DNA of 64,000 bases from Oceanihabitans sp. 2_MG-2023 (GCF_030547245.1 NZ_JAUOQT010000004.1:253001-317000); one strand, 5' to 3'; numbered from the stretch's first letter, positions 8,355-16,741 are shown. Numbers and translations are program-made. Notes: generated by a model from the letters alone, not told the origin.

Positions 8355-10034
8355 AGATGCTTCATCATCACCACGTCTATCTGCTCCACCTTCTAATGAA
8401 CCATCCTCTAAAACTAAGATAGCGTCCACTTTTCCAATGATTGGAGAATCTTTTTCATTAATGAGATACCCTTTTTGTTCTAAATTATGTATCATTTTTG
8501 AAGAAAAAGAATACGGTTCCATTCTAATTTCATCTGGTAACCATTGGTGATGAAAACGAGGAAGATTTACAGCTTCTTGCATGCTGCTATTGTATTCATG
8601 CACATTTAAAATGGTTTGCATAACCGAAGTGATTATGGTAGAACCTCCAGGAGAACCAACCACCATGTGCAGTTTTCCATTTTTTTCTATAATAGTTGGA
8701 GTCATAGAACTTAGCATACGTTTTTGAGGAAGAATACTATTTGCTTCAGCACCAACTAATCCGTATACATTTGGGACTCCAGGTTTACTAGAAAAATCGT
8801 CCATTTCATTGTTTAAAAAGAAGCCAAGCTCTTCGCAAAATAATTTGGAACCAAATCCGGAATTTAAAGTTGTTGTTACTGCAACTGCATTACCAAATGC
8901 GTCAACAATAGAGTAGTGTGTGGTTTCATTACTTTCTATTATTTCCACTTTTCCGTGAGCGAGTGCTTCAGATTTAGTAGCTTTTTCAAACGAAAAATCC
9001 TTCATTCTATCTTGCAAGTAACTATTAGTAATTAATTGTTCTTGAGGTATATTTACAAAATCGGGATCGCCTAAGTAAAAGCTTCTGTCTGCGTATGCAC
9101 GGCGTTCTGCTTCAGTAATTATTTGGATTGCTTTTTCTGAGTTATGTCCTAATTCATGTAAATCATATGGTTCAATCATTTTCATTATTTGTGCCAAACA
9201 AATCCCACCACTGGAAGGAGGCGACATGGAAATAATGTTTAAATCATCATAAGTAAATGTAATTGGTTTACGCCATTTTGGTTTATAACTTGCTAAATCT
9301 TCTTCTGTTATAATTCCACCATTTTCTTGAATATGTTTTGCTAATATTCTAGCTGTTTTTCCTTTGTAGAATTCGTCAGGACCATTTTTCATGATTCTTG
9401 TTAAAGTTTCAGCAAGGTTGTTGTACTTAATTGTATCGTTTTCTTTCCAAGCTCTACTAAATAATATAGGTTCTTTATTTGCTATTATAAAATCTTCTTG
9501 TTTTTCTGCAATACGTAATTCTTGTTTTTGGGTAACTTTTACACCTTTTTTTGCAAGCTCAATTACTGGTTTCATAATTGTTTCTATGGGTAATTTACCA
9601 AAGCGTTTATGTGCTTCGAAAGTTCCGGCAACTGTACCAGGAACGCCAACAGCTAGAGCGCCACGAGTGCTTAGGTTAGGAATTACATTACCTAATGAAT
9701 CTAAATACATATTTTTACTAGCCGCTAGAGGTGCTTTTTCTCTATAGTCTAGGGCGCCAATTTCTCCATTTTCTAAACGATAAACCATAAAACCGCCTCC
9801 ACCAAGGTTTCCAGCATAAGGGTAGGCAACTGCTAAAGCTAAATCTGTTGCAAGCATAGCATCGAAAGCATTTCCGCCTTGTTTCATAATAACACTTCCT
9901 ATTTTGGAAGCTTCTTCGCGAGCAGAAACGACCATGGCATGTTTTGTAACTAAACCTTGTCTATTATTTTTTGTTTCTTTTTTACAAGTAAAAACTAGAA
10001 TGCTTAAAAGTATTACTAAAATGTATTTTTTCAT
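8346..10034 (-). CDS. ggt: Gamma-glutamyltransferase lipoprotein
   Basis: The enzyme cleaves glutathione and other gamma-glutamyl compounds and transfers the glutamyl group. The 562-residue protein is made as an inactive proenzyme that cuts itself before a threonine. That residue is T371 in ESNETTHYSIVDAFGNAVAV, the usual self-cleavage motif, and gives large and small subunits of about 370 and 190 residues. The substrate-binding SPPSSGG at 271-277 and the MLSSMTPTI / GSPGGSTIIT motif of the small subunit are present. The N-terminus MKKYILVILLSILVFTCKK ends in a lipobox cysteine, so the enzyme is probably anchored as a periplasmic or surface lipoprotein. It is first in a run with the alkD-like gene. 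Confidence 0.95.
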   Translation of the reverse strand: MKKYILVILLSILVFTCKKETKNNRQGLVTKHAMVVSAREEASKIGSVIMKQGGNAFDAMLATDLALAVAYPYAGNLGGGGFMVYRLENGEIGALDYREKAPLAASKNMYLDSLGNVIPNLSTRGALAVGVPGTVAGTFEAHKRFGKLPIETIMKPVIELAKKGVKVTQKQELRIAEKQEDFIIANKEPILFSRAWKENDTIKYNNLAETLTRIMKNGPDEFYKGKTARILAKHIQENGGIITEEDLASYKPKWRKPITFTYDDLNIISMSPPSSGGICLAQIMKMIEPYDLHELGHNSEKAIQIITEAERRAYADRSFYLGDPDFVNIPQEQLITNSYLQDRMKDFSFEKATKSEALAHGKVEIIESNETTHYSIVDAFGNAVAVTTTLNSGFGSKLFCEELGFFLNNEMDDFSSKPGVPNVYGLVGAEANSILPQKRMLSSMTPTIIEKNGKLHMVVGSPGGSTIITSVMQTILNVHEYNSSMQEAVNLPRFHHQWLPDEIRMEPYSFSSKMIHNLEQKGYLINEKDSPIIGKVDAILVLEDGSLEGGADRRGDDEASGF

Positions 10035-10084
10035 AGTGTATTCGTTTTATCAGATATAATAGTAGCTTTTAATGATAATTCGAT

Positions 10085-10681
10085 TTATTGTTTGGATTGT
10101 ATTTCTATTAATTTTTCATTAGAAAATGAAATCAATTCTTCAAAAAATCGAGTAAACTCATCTTCAAATTCGTTATAAAACTCTTGTAATTCATTTACGG
10201 CCAAATTCATTTTTGAGCGATTTTTGGTTCTTCGATTCATTCCTTCTAAAACTTTGGCAATTCCATCTATAGATGCATAACTTAGTAGCCAATTATCTGC
10301 AATCATATATGGCATCATTTTTTGAATTCGGCTAGGGAGAATTTCAAAATTATCTTGTAATACAATATAAAAATCATCTACATATTTATCTAAAGGAATA
10401 TCGGAATAATTACTCCAGTTTTTTGCTAAAAAATGATCGTATAAAATATCGACGATAACACCAGAATAATGGCCGTAATTTTTATGTAAACGTTTGGTGC
10501 TTTCTCTAACTGTTTTATGGGCATCTGTAAAGGAATCAATTTGTCGATGTAATAGTATTCCTGTTTGTATTTCTTTGTTGAATTTTTGATATTTTTTTCC
10601 ACGAATACCATCAGCAATAAAATTACCAATTGTTATAAATTCGTTACTACCAGAGAGATAAATATGGGCTAGAAAATTCAT
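10085..10681 (-). CDS. Acyl carrier protein phosphodiesterase-like (AcpH family)
   Basis: The 198-residue protein begins MNFLAHIYLSG and has IGNFIADGIRGK followed by TGILLHRQIDSFTDAHKTVR and DILYDHFLAKNW. This is the pattern of histidines and aspartates in the ACP phosphodiesterase family, related to HD-domain hydrolases. Characterised members remove the 4'-phosphopantetheine arm from acyl carrier protein. Many Bacteroidota carry such proteins without direct proof of the activity. The length fits the family. It is divergent from glmM with 38 bases between the two coding starts of the regulatory region. Confidence 0.85.
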   Translation of the reverse strand: MNFLAHIYLSGSNEFITIGNFIADGIRGKKYQKFNKEIQTGILLHRQIDSFTDAHKTVRESTKRLHKNYGHYSGVIVDILYDHFLAKNWSNYSDIPLDKYVDDFYIVLQDNFEILPSRIQKMMPYMIADNWLLSYASIDGIAKVLEGMNRRTKNRSKMNLAVNELQEFYNEFEDEFTRFFEELISFSNEKLIEIQSKQ

Positions 10682-10728
10682 TCTGTGAATTTACAAATTC
10701 ATAATGTAAGATTCCCGTTTTGAAATAT

Positions 10729-10736
10729 TATATTTG
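10729..10736 (+). promoter_or_regulatory. -7 promoter box of glmM
   Basis: TATATTTG matches TAnnTTTG and ends 19 bases before ATG 10756. A longer glmM reading from TTG 10720 would start upstream of this box and is therefore rejected. Confidence 0.55.
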
Positions 10737-10755
10737 TAAAAACATTACATTATTT

Positions 10756-12144
10756 ATGACTTTAATAAAATCAATTTCAGGAATACGAGGAACCATTGGA
10801 GGCCAAGTTGGCGACAATTTAACACCAATTGATGCAGTAAAATTTGCAGCAGCTTATGGTACATGGTTAAAAGAACAACGCAATAAAGAAAACTATAAAG
10901 TTGTGGTTGGTAGAGATGCTAGAATTTCTGGTGAAATGATTCAAAATTTAGTGATGAATACTTTGGTAGGTCTTGGAATTCATGTGGTGGATGTAGGTTT
11001 GTCTACAACGCCAACAGTTGAAATTGCTGTTCCAATGGAGCATGCAGATGGAGGGATTATTTTAACAGCAAGCCATAACCCTAAACAATGGAATGCTTTA
11101 AAACTTTTAAATGCGAAAGGCGAATTTTTAAATGGAGTAGAAGGAGAGAAAATTTTAAAGATTGCAGAGGCAGATACGATGCAATTTGCAGAAGTAGATT
11201 ACCTAGGTAAAATAACCAAAAATCAAGCATATATAGATTTACATATTGATGCCGTTTTAGCACTAGATTTGGTAAATGTAAAAGCCATTAAAGATGCTAA
11301 TTTTAAAGTGGTTGTAGATGGTGTGAACTCAACAGGAGGTATTGCAATTCCTGAGTTATTAGAACGTTTAGGCGTACATCCTGTAAAACTATATTGTGAG
11401 CCTAATGGACATTTTCCACACAATCCAGAACCTCTTAAAGAGCATTTAACAGACCTGTCTGAAATGGTTGTTAAAGAAAGAGCCGATTTTGGAATTGTTG
11501 TAGATCCAGATGTAGATAGACTTGCATTTATGGATGAAAGTGGGGAAATGTTTGGTGAAGAATATACCTTGGTAGCTTGTGCAGATCATGTATTGAGTAA
11601 AACACCCGGAAATACTGTAAGTAATATGAGCTCATCTAGGGCATTACGTGATGTTACAGAAAAACATGGTGGAACCTATGAGGCCAGTGCAGTAGGAGAA
11701 GTTAATGTCGTGGAGTTAATGAAAAAGAACCATGCTGTAATTGGTGGTGAAGGTAATGGAGGTATTATTTATCCTGCAAGTCATTATGGTAGAGATTCTT
11801 TAGTTGGTGTTGCTTTATTTTTAAGTCTTTTAGCAGAAAAAGATATGCAAGTTAGTGCATTACGTAAAACGTATACTAGCTATTTTATGAGTAAAAAGAA
11901 AATTCAGCTTACACCTCAAATAGATGTAGATGCTATTTTAAATACGATGCAATCTCGTTATGCAAATGAAGATATTACTACCGTTGATGGAGTAAAAATT
12001 GATTTTGCTGAAAATTGGGTACATCTACGTAAGAGTAATACAGAGCCAATTATTAGAATTTATACAGAAGCAAAATCGCAAGAAACAGCAAATACTCTAG
12101 CAGATAGATTTATAAAAGAATTAAAAGAAATAGCTGGAATATAA
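10756..12144 (+). CDS. glmM: Phosphoglucosamine mutase
   Basis: The enzyme interconverts glucosamine-6-phosphate and glucosamine-1-phosphate for peptidoglycan and lipopolysaccharide precursors. The 462-residue product starts MTLIKSISGIRGTIGG. The phosphoserine loop is TASHNPKQWNALK with S106 as the phosphorylated residue. The magnesium loop is DPDVDRLAF, the sugar-binding loop is GGEGNGG, and the C-terminal phosphate-binding loop is RKSNTEPIIRIYTE. The absence of a pure GEMSGH-type motif and the GEGNGG variant fits the GlmM / phosphomannomutase mix found in Bacteroidota, so a phosphomannomutase activity cannot be excluded. The start was set by the promoter position. A strong hairpin terminator follows the stop codon. 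Confidence 0.88.
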   Translation: MTLIKSISGIRGTIGGQVGDNLTPIDAVKFAAAYGTWLKEQRNKENYKVVVGRDARISGEMIQNLVMNTLVGLGIHVVDVGLSTTPTVEIAVPMEHADGGIILTASHNPKQWNALKLLNAKGEFLNGVEGEKILKIAEADTMQFAEVDYLGKITKNQAYIDLHIDAVLALDLVNVKAIKDANFKVVVDGVNSTGGIAIPELLERLGVHPVKLYCEPNGHFPHNPEPLKEHLTDLSEMVVKERADFGIVVDPDVDRLAFMDESGEMFGEEYTLVACADHVLSKTPGNTVSNMSSSRALRDVTEKHGGTYEASAVGEVNVVELMKKNHAVIGGEGNGGIIYPASHYGRDSLVGVALFLSLLAEKDMQVSALRKTYTSYFMSKKKIQLTPQIDVDAILNTMQSRYANEDITTVDGVKIDFAENWVHLRKSNTEPIIRIYTEAKSQETANTLADRFIKELKEIAGI

Positions 12145-12150
12145 AACAAA

Positions 12151-12184
12151 AAAAATCCTCGAAATGACTTCGAGGATTTTTTTT
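12151..12184. terminator. Intrinsic terminator between glmM and the acyltransferase
   Basis: AAAAATCCTCGAA (12151-12163) pairs with TTCGAGGATTTTT (12169-12181) around a five-base loop and is followed by more T residues. The A-run on the other side makes it bidirectional, which suits the two convergent genes. Confidence 0.9.
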
Positions 12185-12193
12185 GTTTAATTG

Positions 12194-13084
12194 TTATTGA
12201 AATTTAGCAGGAACTTTATCTTTATGTTTCCAACGTTTATGGGTCCATAAATAATATTCTGGAGCTTCATAGATTTGTTTTTCTACTAGTTTTAGAAACA
12301 TATCTGTAATTTCGTAATTTTTATAATCTTTTGCATTAATTGCTATGGTTTTAAAAGTAGTTTCATAATAACCACGTTTTACTTTTTTTACTCCAAAGAA
12401 AACTACAGATGTGTCTAGTTTTTTTGCAAGCATTTCGGCTCCTGTATGCACAGGAACTTTTATTCCCATAAAATCATTCCAATGAAAAGCTTTATTGGGT
12501 TTTGGGGATTGGTCGGATACAAAACCACTAATAGATTGTTCTCCTTTTTTAATCGAGTTCATTAAAACAGAAATGGTTTCTTTTGTTGTAATAAGTGTTG
12601 TGTTATACTTTGCTCTTTTTCGTTTTATTAAACGATCAAAATATTTGTTGTTTAAGCGTTTATATACCCCAAAGCCTTTCATTTTAATAAATCTTTGTGC
12701 TATAAAAATCCACTCAAAATTTGCATAATGTGCGCACATTAGAACAATATTTCTATTTTCATTTTCTAATTTATGTACTTCTTCTAAACCAATTAATTTA
12801 AAACGTTTAATCATTTCAGCTTCAGAGACCGTTAATGATTTTACCGATTCTAAAATCATATCACATAAATGATGAAAGAATTTTTTAGAAAGTGCTTGAA
12901 TTTCTTTTTCCGATTTATCGGGAAAAACAAGTTCTAAATTATACTTGACTGTTTTTTTTCGGTAACCAATTATATAGTATACCAGAACATATAAAACATC
13001 CGAGATAATGTATAATAATCTAAACGGAAGTATAGAAATAATCCATAAAAGTGGATAAATTAAAATGTAAGCAAGAAATTGCAT
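12194..13084 (-). CDS. Lysophospholipid / lipid A acyltransferase (LpxL-HtrB family)
   Basis: The 296-residue protein has an N-terminal hydrophobic anchor (LAYILIYPLLWIISILPFRL) and the LpxL/HtrB acyltransferase domain. The catalytic H-x4-E-like site is seen as MCAHYANFEW near residue 118 (histidine followed by a glutamate five residues on). The downstream SGFVSDQSPKP and the C-terminal YLWTHKRWKHK are family signatures. These enzymes add a secondary acyl chain to lipid A at the inner face of the cytoplasmic membrane. In Bacteroidota the same family can also make other acylated lipids, so the exact acceptor is not certain. It is divergent from the rhomboid gene and convergent with glmM. Confidence 0.9.
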   Translation of the reverse strand: MQFLAYILIYPLLWIISILPFRLLYIISDVLYVLVYYIIGYRKKTVKYNLELVFPDKSEKEIQALSKKFFHHLCDMILESVKSLTVSEAEMIKRFKLIGLEEVHKLENENRNIVLMCAHYANFEWIFIAQRFIKMKGFGVYKRLNNKYFDRLIKRKRAKYNTTLITTKETISVLMNSIKKGEQSISGFVSDQSPKPNKAFHWNDFMGIKVPVHTGAEMLAKKLDTSVVFFGVKKVKRGYYETTFKTIAINAKDYKNYEITDMFLKLVEKQIYEAPEYYLWTHKRWKHKDKVPAKFQ

Positions 13085-13108
13085 GAAATAATTTTAGATT
13101 TGCAAGAA

Positions 13109-13127
13109 CAAATATATGTTATATTTG
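13109..13127. promoter_or_regulatory. Divergent pair of -7 promoter boxes
   Basis: TATATTTG is present on both strands. The reverse copy is at 13109-13116 (25 bases from the acyltransferase start at 13084) and the forward copy at 13120-13127 (19 bases from the rhomboid start at 13147). Only three bases separate the boxes, so the two promoters may compete for polymerase. Confidence 0.6.
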
Positions 13128-13146
13128 ATTTAAACGTTTCAAATTT

Positions 13147-13797
13147 ATGGGCAATTTAAGTATTGTAACAATTGTAGTGATTGTAGCAAATGTATTAATC
13201 TCTTACAAGGGGTTTAATGATTTTAATTTTTTCGAAAAATATAAGTTTAATGTTGGAGGGATAAAACGAGGAGAGCAATTTAGAATGTTTAGCTCTGGTT
13301 TTTTACATGTAGACACACAACATTTGTTGTTTAATATGTTAACATTATACTTTTTTGCAGATATAGTAATACAAGATTTAGGTACATTAAGTTTTGTACT
13401 TGTTTATGTTGGTAGTTTAATTTTGGGGAGTTTGTTATCCTTGTATTTTCATAAAAACGAATATCATTATAGTGCTGTTGGTGCTAGTGGAGCAGTAACG
13501 GGAATTTTATATTCTGCAATTTTATTACGTCCAGATATGAGTTTGTACATGTTTTTTGTGCCTATACCAATTCCTGCTTATGTTTTTGGAATAGGGTATT
13601 TGTTATATTCTATTTATGGAATGAAAACTAGATCTAGTAATATTGGACACGATGCACATTTTGGTGGTGCCATTGGAGGTTATTTAATAACACTTTTATT
13701 AGCAACTTGGCTTTTTGAAACGAATCTTTTAATGATTGGATTATTGGCAATACCAATTGTTTTGTTATTTGTTTTGAAACGAATGGGGAAGATTTAA
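13147..13797 (+). CDS. Rhomboid-family intramembrane serine protease
   Basis: The 216-residue protein has six hydrophobic segments. The catalytic serine S114 sits in GASGAVTG and the catalytic histidine H171 in GHDAHFGGAIGGY, the standard rhomboid pair. An H-x-N-like motif in the second segment (QHLLFNM, residues 59-64) is the usual oxyanion-side signature. These proteases cut single-pass membrane proteins within the bilayer. The substrate is unknown. No extra cytoplasmic domain is present, so this is the minimal six-helix type. The gene is transcribed alone. Confidence 0.93.
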   Translation: MGNLSIVTIVVIVANVLISYKGFNDFNFFEKYKFNVGGIKRGEQFRMFSSGFLHVDTQHLLFNMLTLYFFADIVIQDLGTLSFVLVYVGSLILGSLLSLYFHKNEYHYSAVGASGAVTGILYSAILLRPDMSLYMFFVPIPIPAYVFGIGYLLYSIYGMKTRSSNIGHDAHFGGAIGGYLITLLLATWLFETNLLMIGLLAIPIVLLFVLKRMGKI

Positions 13798-13822
13798 AAA
13801 AGTAAACCAAGGATAAAAAAAA

Positions 13823-13885
13823 TGTCATTTTGACCAAAGTGTATAAATCAAAGGATAGATTTTTTATACAATGCTCAAAATGACA
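13823..13885. repeat. Degenerate palindromic repeat, REP-like
   Basis: TGTCATTTTGA (13823-13833) and its exact reverse complement TCAAAATGACA (13875-13885) enclose a second imperfect pairing, TGTATAAATC against GATTTTTTATACA. From memory the outer arms resemble the GTCATTTCGA-type intergenic palindromes found in many copies in flavobacterial genomes. It lies between the convergent rhomboid and TlpA-like genes and could also act as a terminator. Confidence 0.55.
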
Positions 13886-13915
13886 AAATAAATATTGTTA
13901 AAATAGGAAGAAATT

Positions 13916-15040
13916 TTAATCTAACAGCGCTGCTATTTTTTCTTCAAGAGCAGGCCCTCTAAGGTTTTTAGCTACTATTTTACCTTCGGCATCTATTATA
14001 AAGGTTGCAGGAATTGCATTTATATTAAACTCTTTAGCTATAGGGTCATTAAAGTATTGTAGGTTAGATACATGATGCCAATTTAGGTTGTCTTTTTCAA
14101 TAGCATCTATCCAAGCTTGTTTTGCATCTTTTTGTTGCGGTGTACCATCTAGAGAAACTCCAATAATTTCTAAACCTTTGTTGTGGTATTTTTCATATAC
14201 ATTTACAACGTTAGGATTTTCTTTTCTACAAGGACCACACCAAGCTGCCCAGAAGTCGATAATTGTAACTTTTCCTTTTATAGCATTTAAAGCTATAGTT
14301 TTTCCTTCTGGATTTGGACCAGAAAAATCTGGTACAACACTACCAATAGCAGTTTTTTTGTTTTCAATAATAAATGTAGCTATTTTTTTACCAGGTCTTG
14401 TATTTTTTATAGTTTCATCAAAATTGGTGTATAACTCTTTAATTTTGTTATATTCTAATTTATTTGTCATTATGGCACGTTCTAAAAGAAGAGCAGATAA
14501 TAGCGCATCTTTATTTGTAGTCATAAAGTCTAAATCGTTAGCGTCATTCTCTTTCATGAGTCCTTGAAATTCTTGTTGTATACTCGTGATTTTAGAAGTG
14601 TCTGATTTTCTTTGTGCGATTTTGAACTCTTCCGCCAATTTATTGTTTTTAAAACGCAATGTTTTTATAAAAGCTTGGTATTCGTTGTAGTAGTCGTTTT
14701 CTTTTCCACCTTTAATCGAAGAAGCATAAATACTATCTGTAGGTATTTTTATATCAATGGATTCGTTTTCCACAATAAAAGGAAGATTTCCTCTTACTCC
14801 TTCAATTTGTATATAATACATGTCTGGTTTATCTACTTTACCTGTTAAAGTAAATGAGTTTTCAGTAACTCGGGTAGAATCTAGAATAATATTTTTTCTA
14901 GCTTCCGTTCTAATCAATTGTACTAAACTATTGTTTTTAGCATTATCTAAAGTTCCGTTAACTACAAATCCTTCTGTTTTTTCTTTGGTACAAGAAGTTA
15001 GAAAAAGAGAAATACATAAAAGGTATATAATACGTTGCAT
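13916..15040 (-). CDS. TlpA-like thioredoxin lipoprotein with DUF4369-type N-terminal domain
   Basis: The 374-residue protein begins MQRIIYLLCISLFLTSCTK, a lipoprotein signal with the cysteine at residue 17. Residues 25-120 form a beta-rich domain of the DUF4369 type commonly joined to Bacteroidota TlpA proteins. A helical linker follows. The C-terminal thioredoxin fold has WCGPC at 267-271 and the cis-proline region NAIPATFIID. Such proteins reduce disulfides in the periplasm, for example during cytochrome c maturation. The neighbouring genes do not point to one partner. It has its own promoter and is divergent from mnmE. Confidence 0.9.
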   Translation of the reverse strand: MQRIIYLLCISLFLTSCTKEKTEGFVVNGTLDNAKNNSLVQLIRTEARKNIILDSTRVTENSFTLTGKVDKPDMYYIQIEGVRGNLPFIVENESIDIKIPTDSIYASSIKGGKENDYYNEYQAFIKTLRFKNNKLAEEFKIAQRKSDTSKITSIQQEFQGLMKENDANDLDFMTTNKDALLSALLLERAIMTNKLEYNKIKELYTNFDETIKNTRPGKKIATFIIENKKTAIGSVVPDFSGPNPEGKTIALNAIKGKVTIIDFWAAWCGPCRKENPNVVNVYEKYHNKGLEIIGVSLDGTPQQKDAKQAWIDAIEKDNLNWHHVSNLQYFNDPIAKEFNINAIPATFIIDAEGKIVAKNLRGPALEEKIAALLD

Positions 15041-15055
15041 AAATTATTTTTTGTG

Positions 15056-15063
15056 CAAATATA
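15056..15063 (-). promoter_or_regulatory. -7 promoter box of the TlpA-like gene
   Basis: The reverse strand reads TATATTTG, 15 bases upstream of the ATG at 15040. It is a full match to TAnnTTTG. Confidence 0.55.
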
Positions 15064-15123
15064 ACAGATATAAGTTATTTATTTTCAAAATGTAAATATG
15101 TTAGTTATATTTTAACAATTGCT

Positions 15124-15131
15124 TACTTTTG
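15124..15131 (+). promoter_or_regulatory. -7 promoter box of mnmE, close enough for a leaderless transcript
   Basis: TACTTTTG matches TAnnTTTG and ends only four bases before ATG 15136. The start of transcription should therefore fall at or next to the start codon. Confidence 0.55.
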
Positions 15132-15135
15132 CAAC

Positions 15136-16524
15136 ATGATATTAAAGGATACCATTATTGCTTTAGCAACACCTTCTGGAGCTGGAGCTATTGCTGTTAT
15201 TAGACTTTCAGGACCAGAAGCTATAAGTATTTGTTCTAATTTTTTTAAATCGATTCACAATAAAGATTTAAGTAAGCAAAAGACACATACGATTCATTTA
15301 GGTCATATTATAGAAGGGACTAAAATACTTGATGAAGTTTTAGTTTCTGTCTTTAAGAACCCAAATTCGTATACTGGAGAAAATGTAATAGAAATATCCT
15401 GTCATGGATCTATATTCATTCAGCAAGAAATTATACAACTATTTTTACGAAATGGTTGCAGAATGGCTAATGCTGGAGAATTTACGCTACGTGCATTTTT
15501 AAACGCAAAACTCGATTTAAGTCAAGCCGAAGCTGTAGCCGATTTAATTGCGAGTGATAATGAAGCATCACATCAAATTGCTATGCAACAGATGCGTGGT
15601 GGTTTTTCTTCTGAAATTGCTAAACTAAGAGAAGAACTTTTAAATTTTGCATCTTTAATTGAGTTAGAATTAGATTTTGCCGAGGAAGATGTAGAATTTG
15701 CAGATAGAACACAATTTAAAGCATTAGTAGATAGAATTGTTTTTGTGTTAAAACGTTTGATAGACAGTTTTGCAGTTGGTAATGTTATTAAAAACGGAAT
15801 TCCTGTAGCCATTGTTGGCGAACCCAATGTTGGGAAATCGACATTGCTTAATGCCTTATTAAATGAAGAGCGCGCCATTGTAAGTGAAATTGCAGGAACT
15901 ACAAGAGATACTATTGAAGATGAAATTGTTATAGGAGGAATAGGTTTTCGTTTTATCGATACTGCAGGAATTCGTGAAACTAAAGATGTTGTTGAAAGTA
16001 TTGGTATTAAAAAAACTTTTGAAAAGATAGATCAAGCTCAAGTTGTTGTGTATTTGTTTGATGCAGAAAAGTTTAAAACAAATAGTGAAAAATTTATTGT
16101 TGAAATAGAAAAAATAAAAAACAAATACCCTTTAAAACCATTAGTAGTAATAGCTAATAAAGTCGACAAGCTTTTAGAAAATGAAGTAGAAGCATTACAG
16201 ATTTCTATTGATAATCTTCATTTATTATCTGCAAAATCTGGAGTAGGAGTAGATGCTTTAAAAGAAAAACTACTAGGTTTTGTAAATACAGGAGCTTTGC
16301 GTAATAACGAAACTATTGTAACTAATTCTAGGCATTATGATGCTTTAATAAAAGCTTTTGAAGAAGTTACAAAAGTAAAATATGGTTTAGATTCTGGTTT
16401 GTCTGGAGACCTTTTAGCAATAGATATTAGACAAGCATTATTTCACTTTGGGGAAATTACAGGTGAAATTACAAGCGATGATTTACTTGGTAATATTTTT
16501 GCTAATTTTTGTATTGGGAAGTAA
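15136..16524 (+). CDS. mnmE: tRNA uridine-5-carboxymethylaminomethyl modification GTPase
   Basis: MnmE (TrmE) works with MnmG to modify the wobble uridine of several tRNAs. The 462-residue product has the N-terminal folate-binding domain (ATPSGAGAIAVIRLSG), a helical domain, and an inserted Ras-like GTPase domain. In the latter, G1 is GEPNVGKST at 228-236, G2 is GTTRD, G3 is DTAGIR and G4 is NKVD. It ends in the family-typical CIGK, whose cysteine is conserved. The last 16 bases are also the left attachment site of the genomic island, so the final codons may come from the island while the protein stays intact. The upstream box suggests a leaderless transcript. Confidence 0.97.
   Translation: MILKDTIIALATPSGAGAIAVIRLSGPEAISICSNFFKSIHNKDLSKQKTHTIHLGHIIEGTKILDEVLVSVFKNPNSYTGENVIEISCHGSIFIQQEIIQLFLRNGCRMANAGEFTLRAFLNAKLDLSQAEAVADLIASDNEASHQIAMQQMRGGFSSEIAKLREELLNFASLIELELDFAEEDVEFADRTQFKALVDRIVFVLKRLIDSFAVGNVIKNGIPVAIVGEPNVGKSTLLNALLNEERAIVSEIAGTTRDTIEDEIVIGGIGFRFIDTAGIRETKDVVESIGIKKTFEKIDQAQVVVYLFDAEKFKTNSEKFIVEIEKIKNKYPLKPLVVIANKVDKLLENEVEALQISIDNLHLLSAKSGVGVDALKEKLLGFVNTGALRNNETIVTNSRHYDALIKAFEEVTKVKYGLDSGLSGDLLAIDIRQALFHFGEITGEITSDDLLGNIFANFCIGK
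16509..16524 (+). other. Left attachment site (attL core)
   Basis: TTGTATTGGGAAGTAA ends exactly at the mnmE stop codon and encodes its last residues. It matches 14 of 16 bases with the copy at 49418-49433. Both differences fall at third codon positions, so both copies encode C-I-G-K-stop. Confidence 0.85.
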
Positions 16525-16690
16525 CTTACTTTCTTTTATTTGTTAATCCCTTGTTATTGTTGGCTTTATAGTGTTTTGTCTTCTTTTATTTGTTGTTTAT
16601 TTGCTCTTTTTTGATTAAATTTGTTGTATATCTGTTGCCTGAAATATAGAATTGTTGCCCATTTCTGTTGGCTAAGATATTGGCGAAATG
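16525..16690. repeat. Left-end short repeats, candidate integrase arm sites
   Basis: The AT-rich end holds two 14-base direct repeats TTCTTTTATTTGTT at 16531-16544 and 16581-16594, exactly 50 bases apart. It also holds four TGTTGGC/TGTTGCC boxes at 16558, 16633, 16653 and 16666. TTGTTGCCCA at 16652-16661 recurs at the right end at 49370-49379. This arrangement resembles arm-type binding sites of tyrosine integrases. Confidence 0.5.
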
Positions 16691-16740
16691 ATGCACCATA
16701 ACGCACCACGTTGCACCATTACGCTACATAACGCACCATT
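16691..16740. repeat. Five tandem 10-base repeats before the first island gene
   Basis: The 50 bases divide into ATGCACCATA, ACGCACCACG, TTGCACCATT, ACGCTACATA and ACGCACCATT. The common core is GCACCAT with a period of 10 bases, close to one helical turn, so the cores face the same side of the DNA. They end one base before ATG 16742 and are likely an operator or a recombination-factor binding site. Confidence 0.75.
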
Positions 16741-16741
16741 T

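Noticed and set aside
10720-10755. TTG-initiated extension of glmM
   Set aside because: The -7 promoter box lies inside the extension, so it would not be transcribed.
14088-14567. A 159-codon frame opposite the TlpA-like gene
   Set aside because: It is fully antisense to a well-supported gene with the WCGPC site and shows no domain of its own.
16509-16524. tRNA gene as the integration target
   Set aside because: No tRNA-like cloverleaf sequence is present at either end; the target is the protein-coding end of mnmE.
16525-16690. CRISPR-like repeats at the left island end
   Set aside because: The repeats are short, differ in spacing and have no spacer pattern or cas genes; they fit integrase arm sites better.
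16688-16741. Extension of the zinc-ribbon protein through the 10-base repeats
   Set aside because: The added residues (HHNAPRCTITLHNAP) are only the translation of the repeats; ATG 16742 gives the normal domain start.
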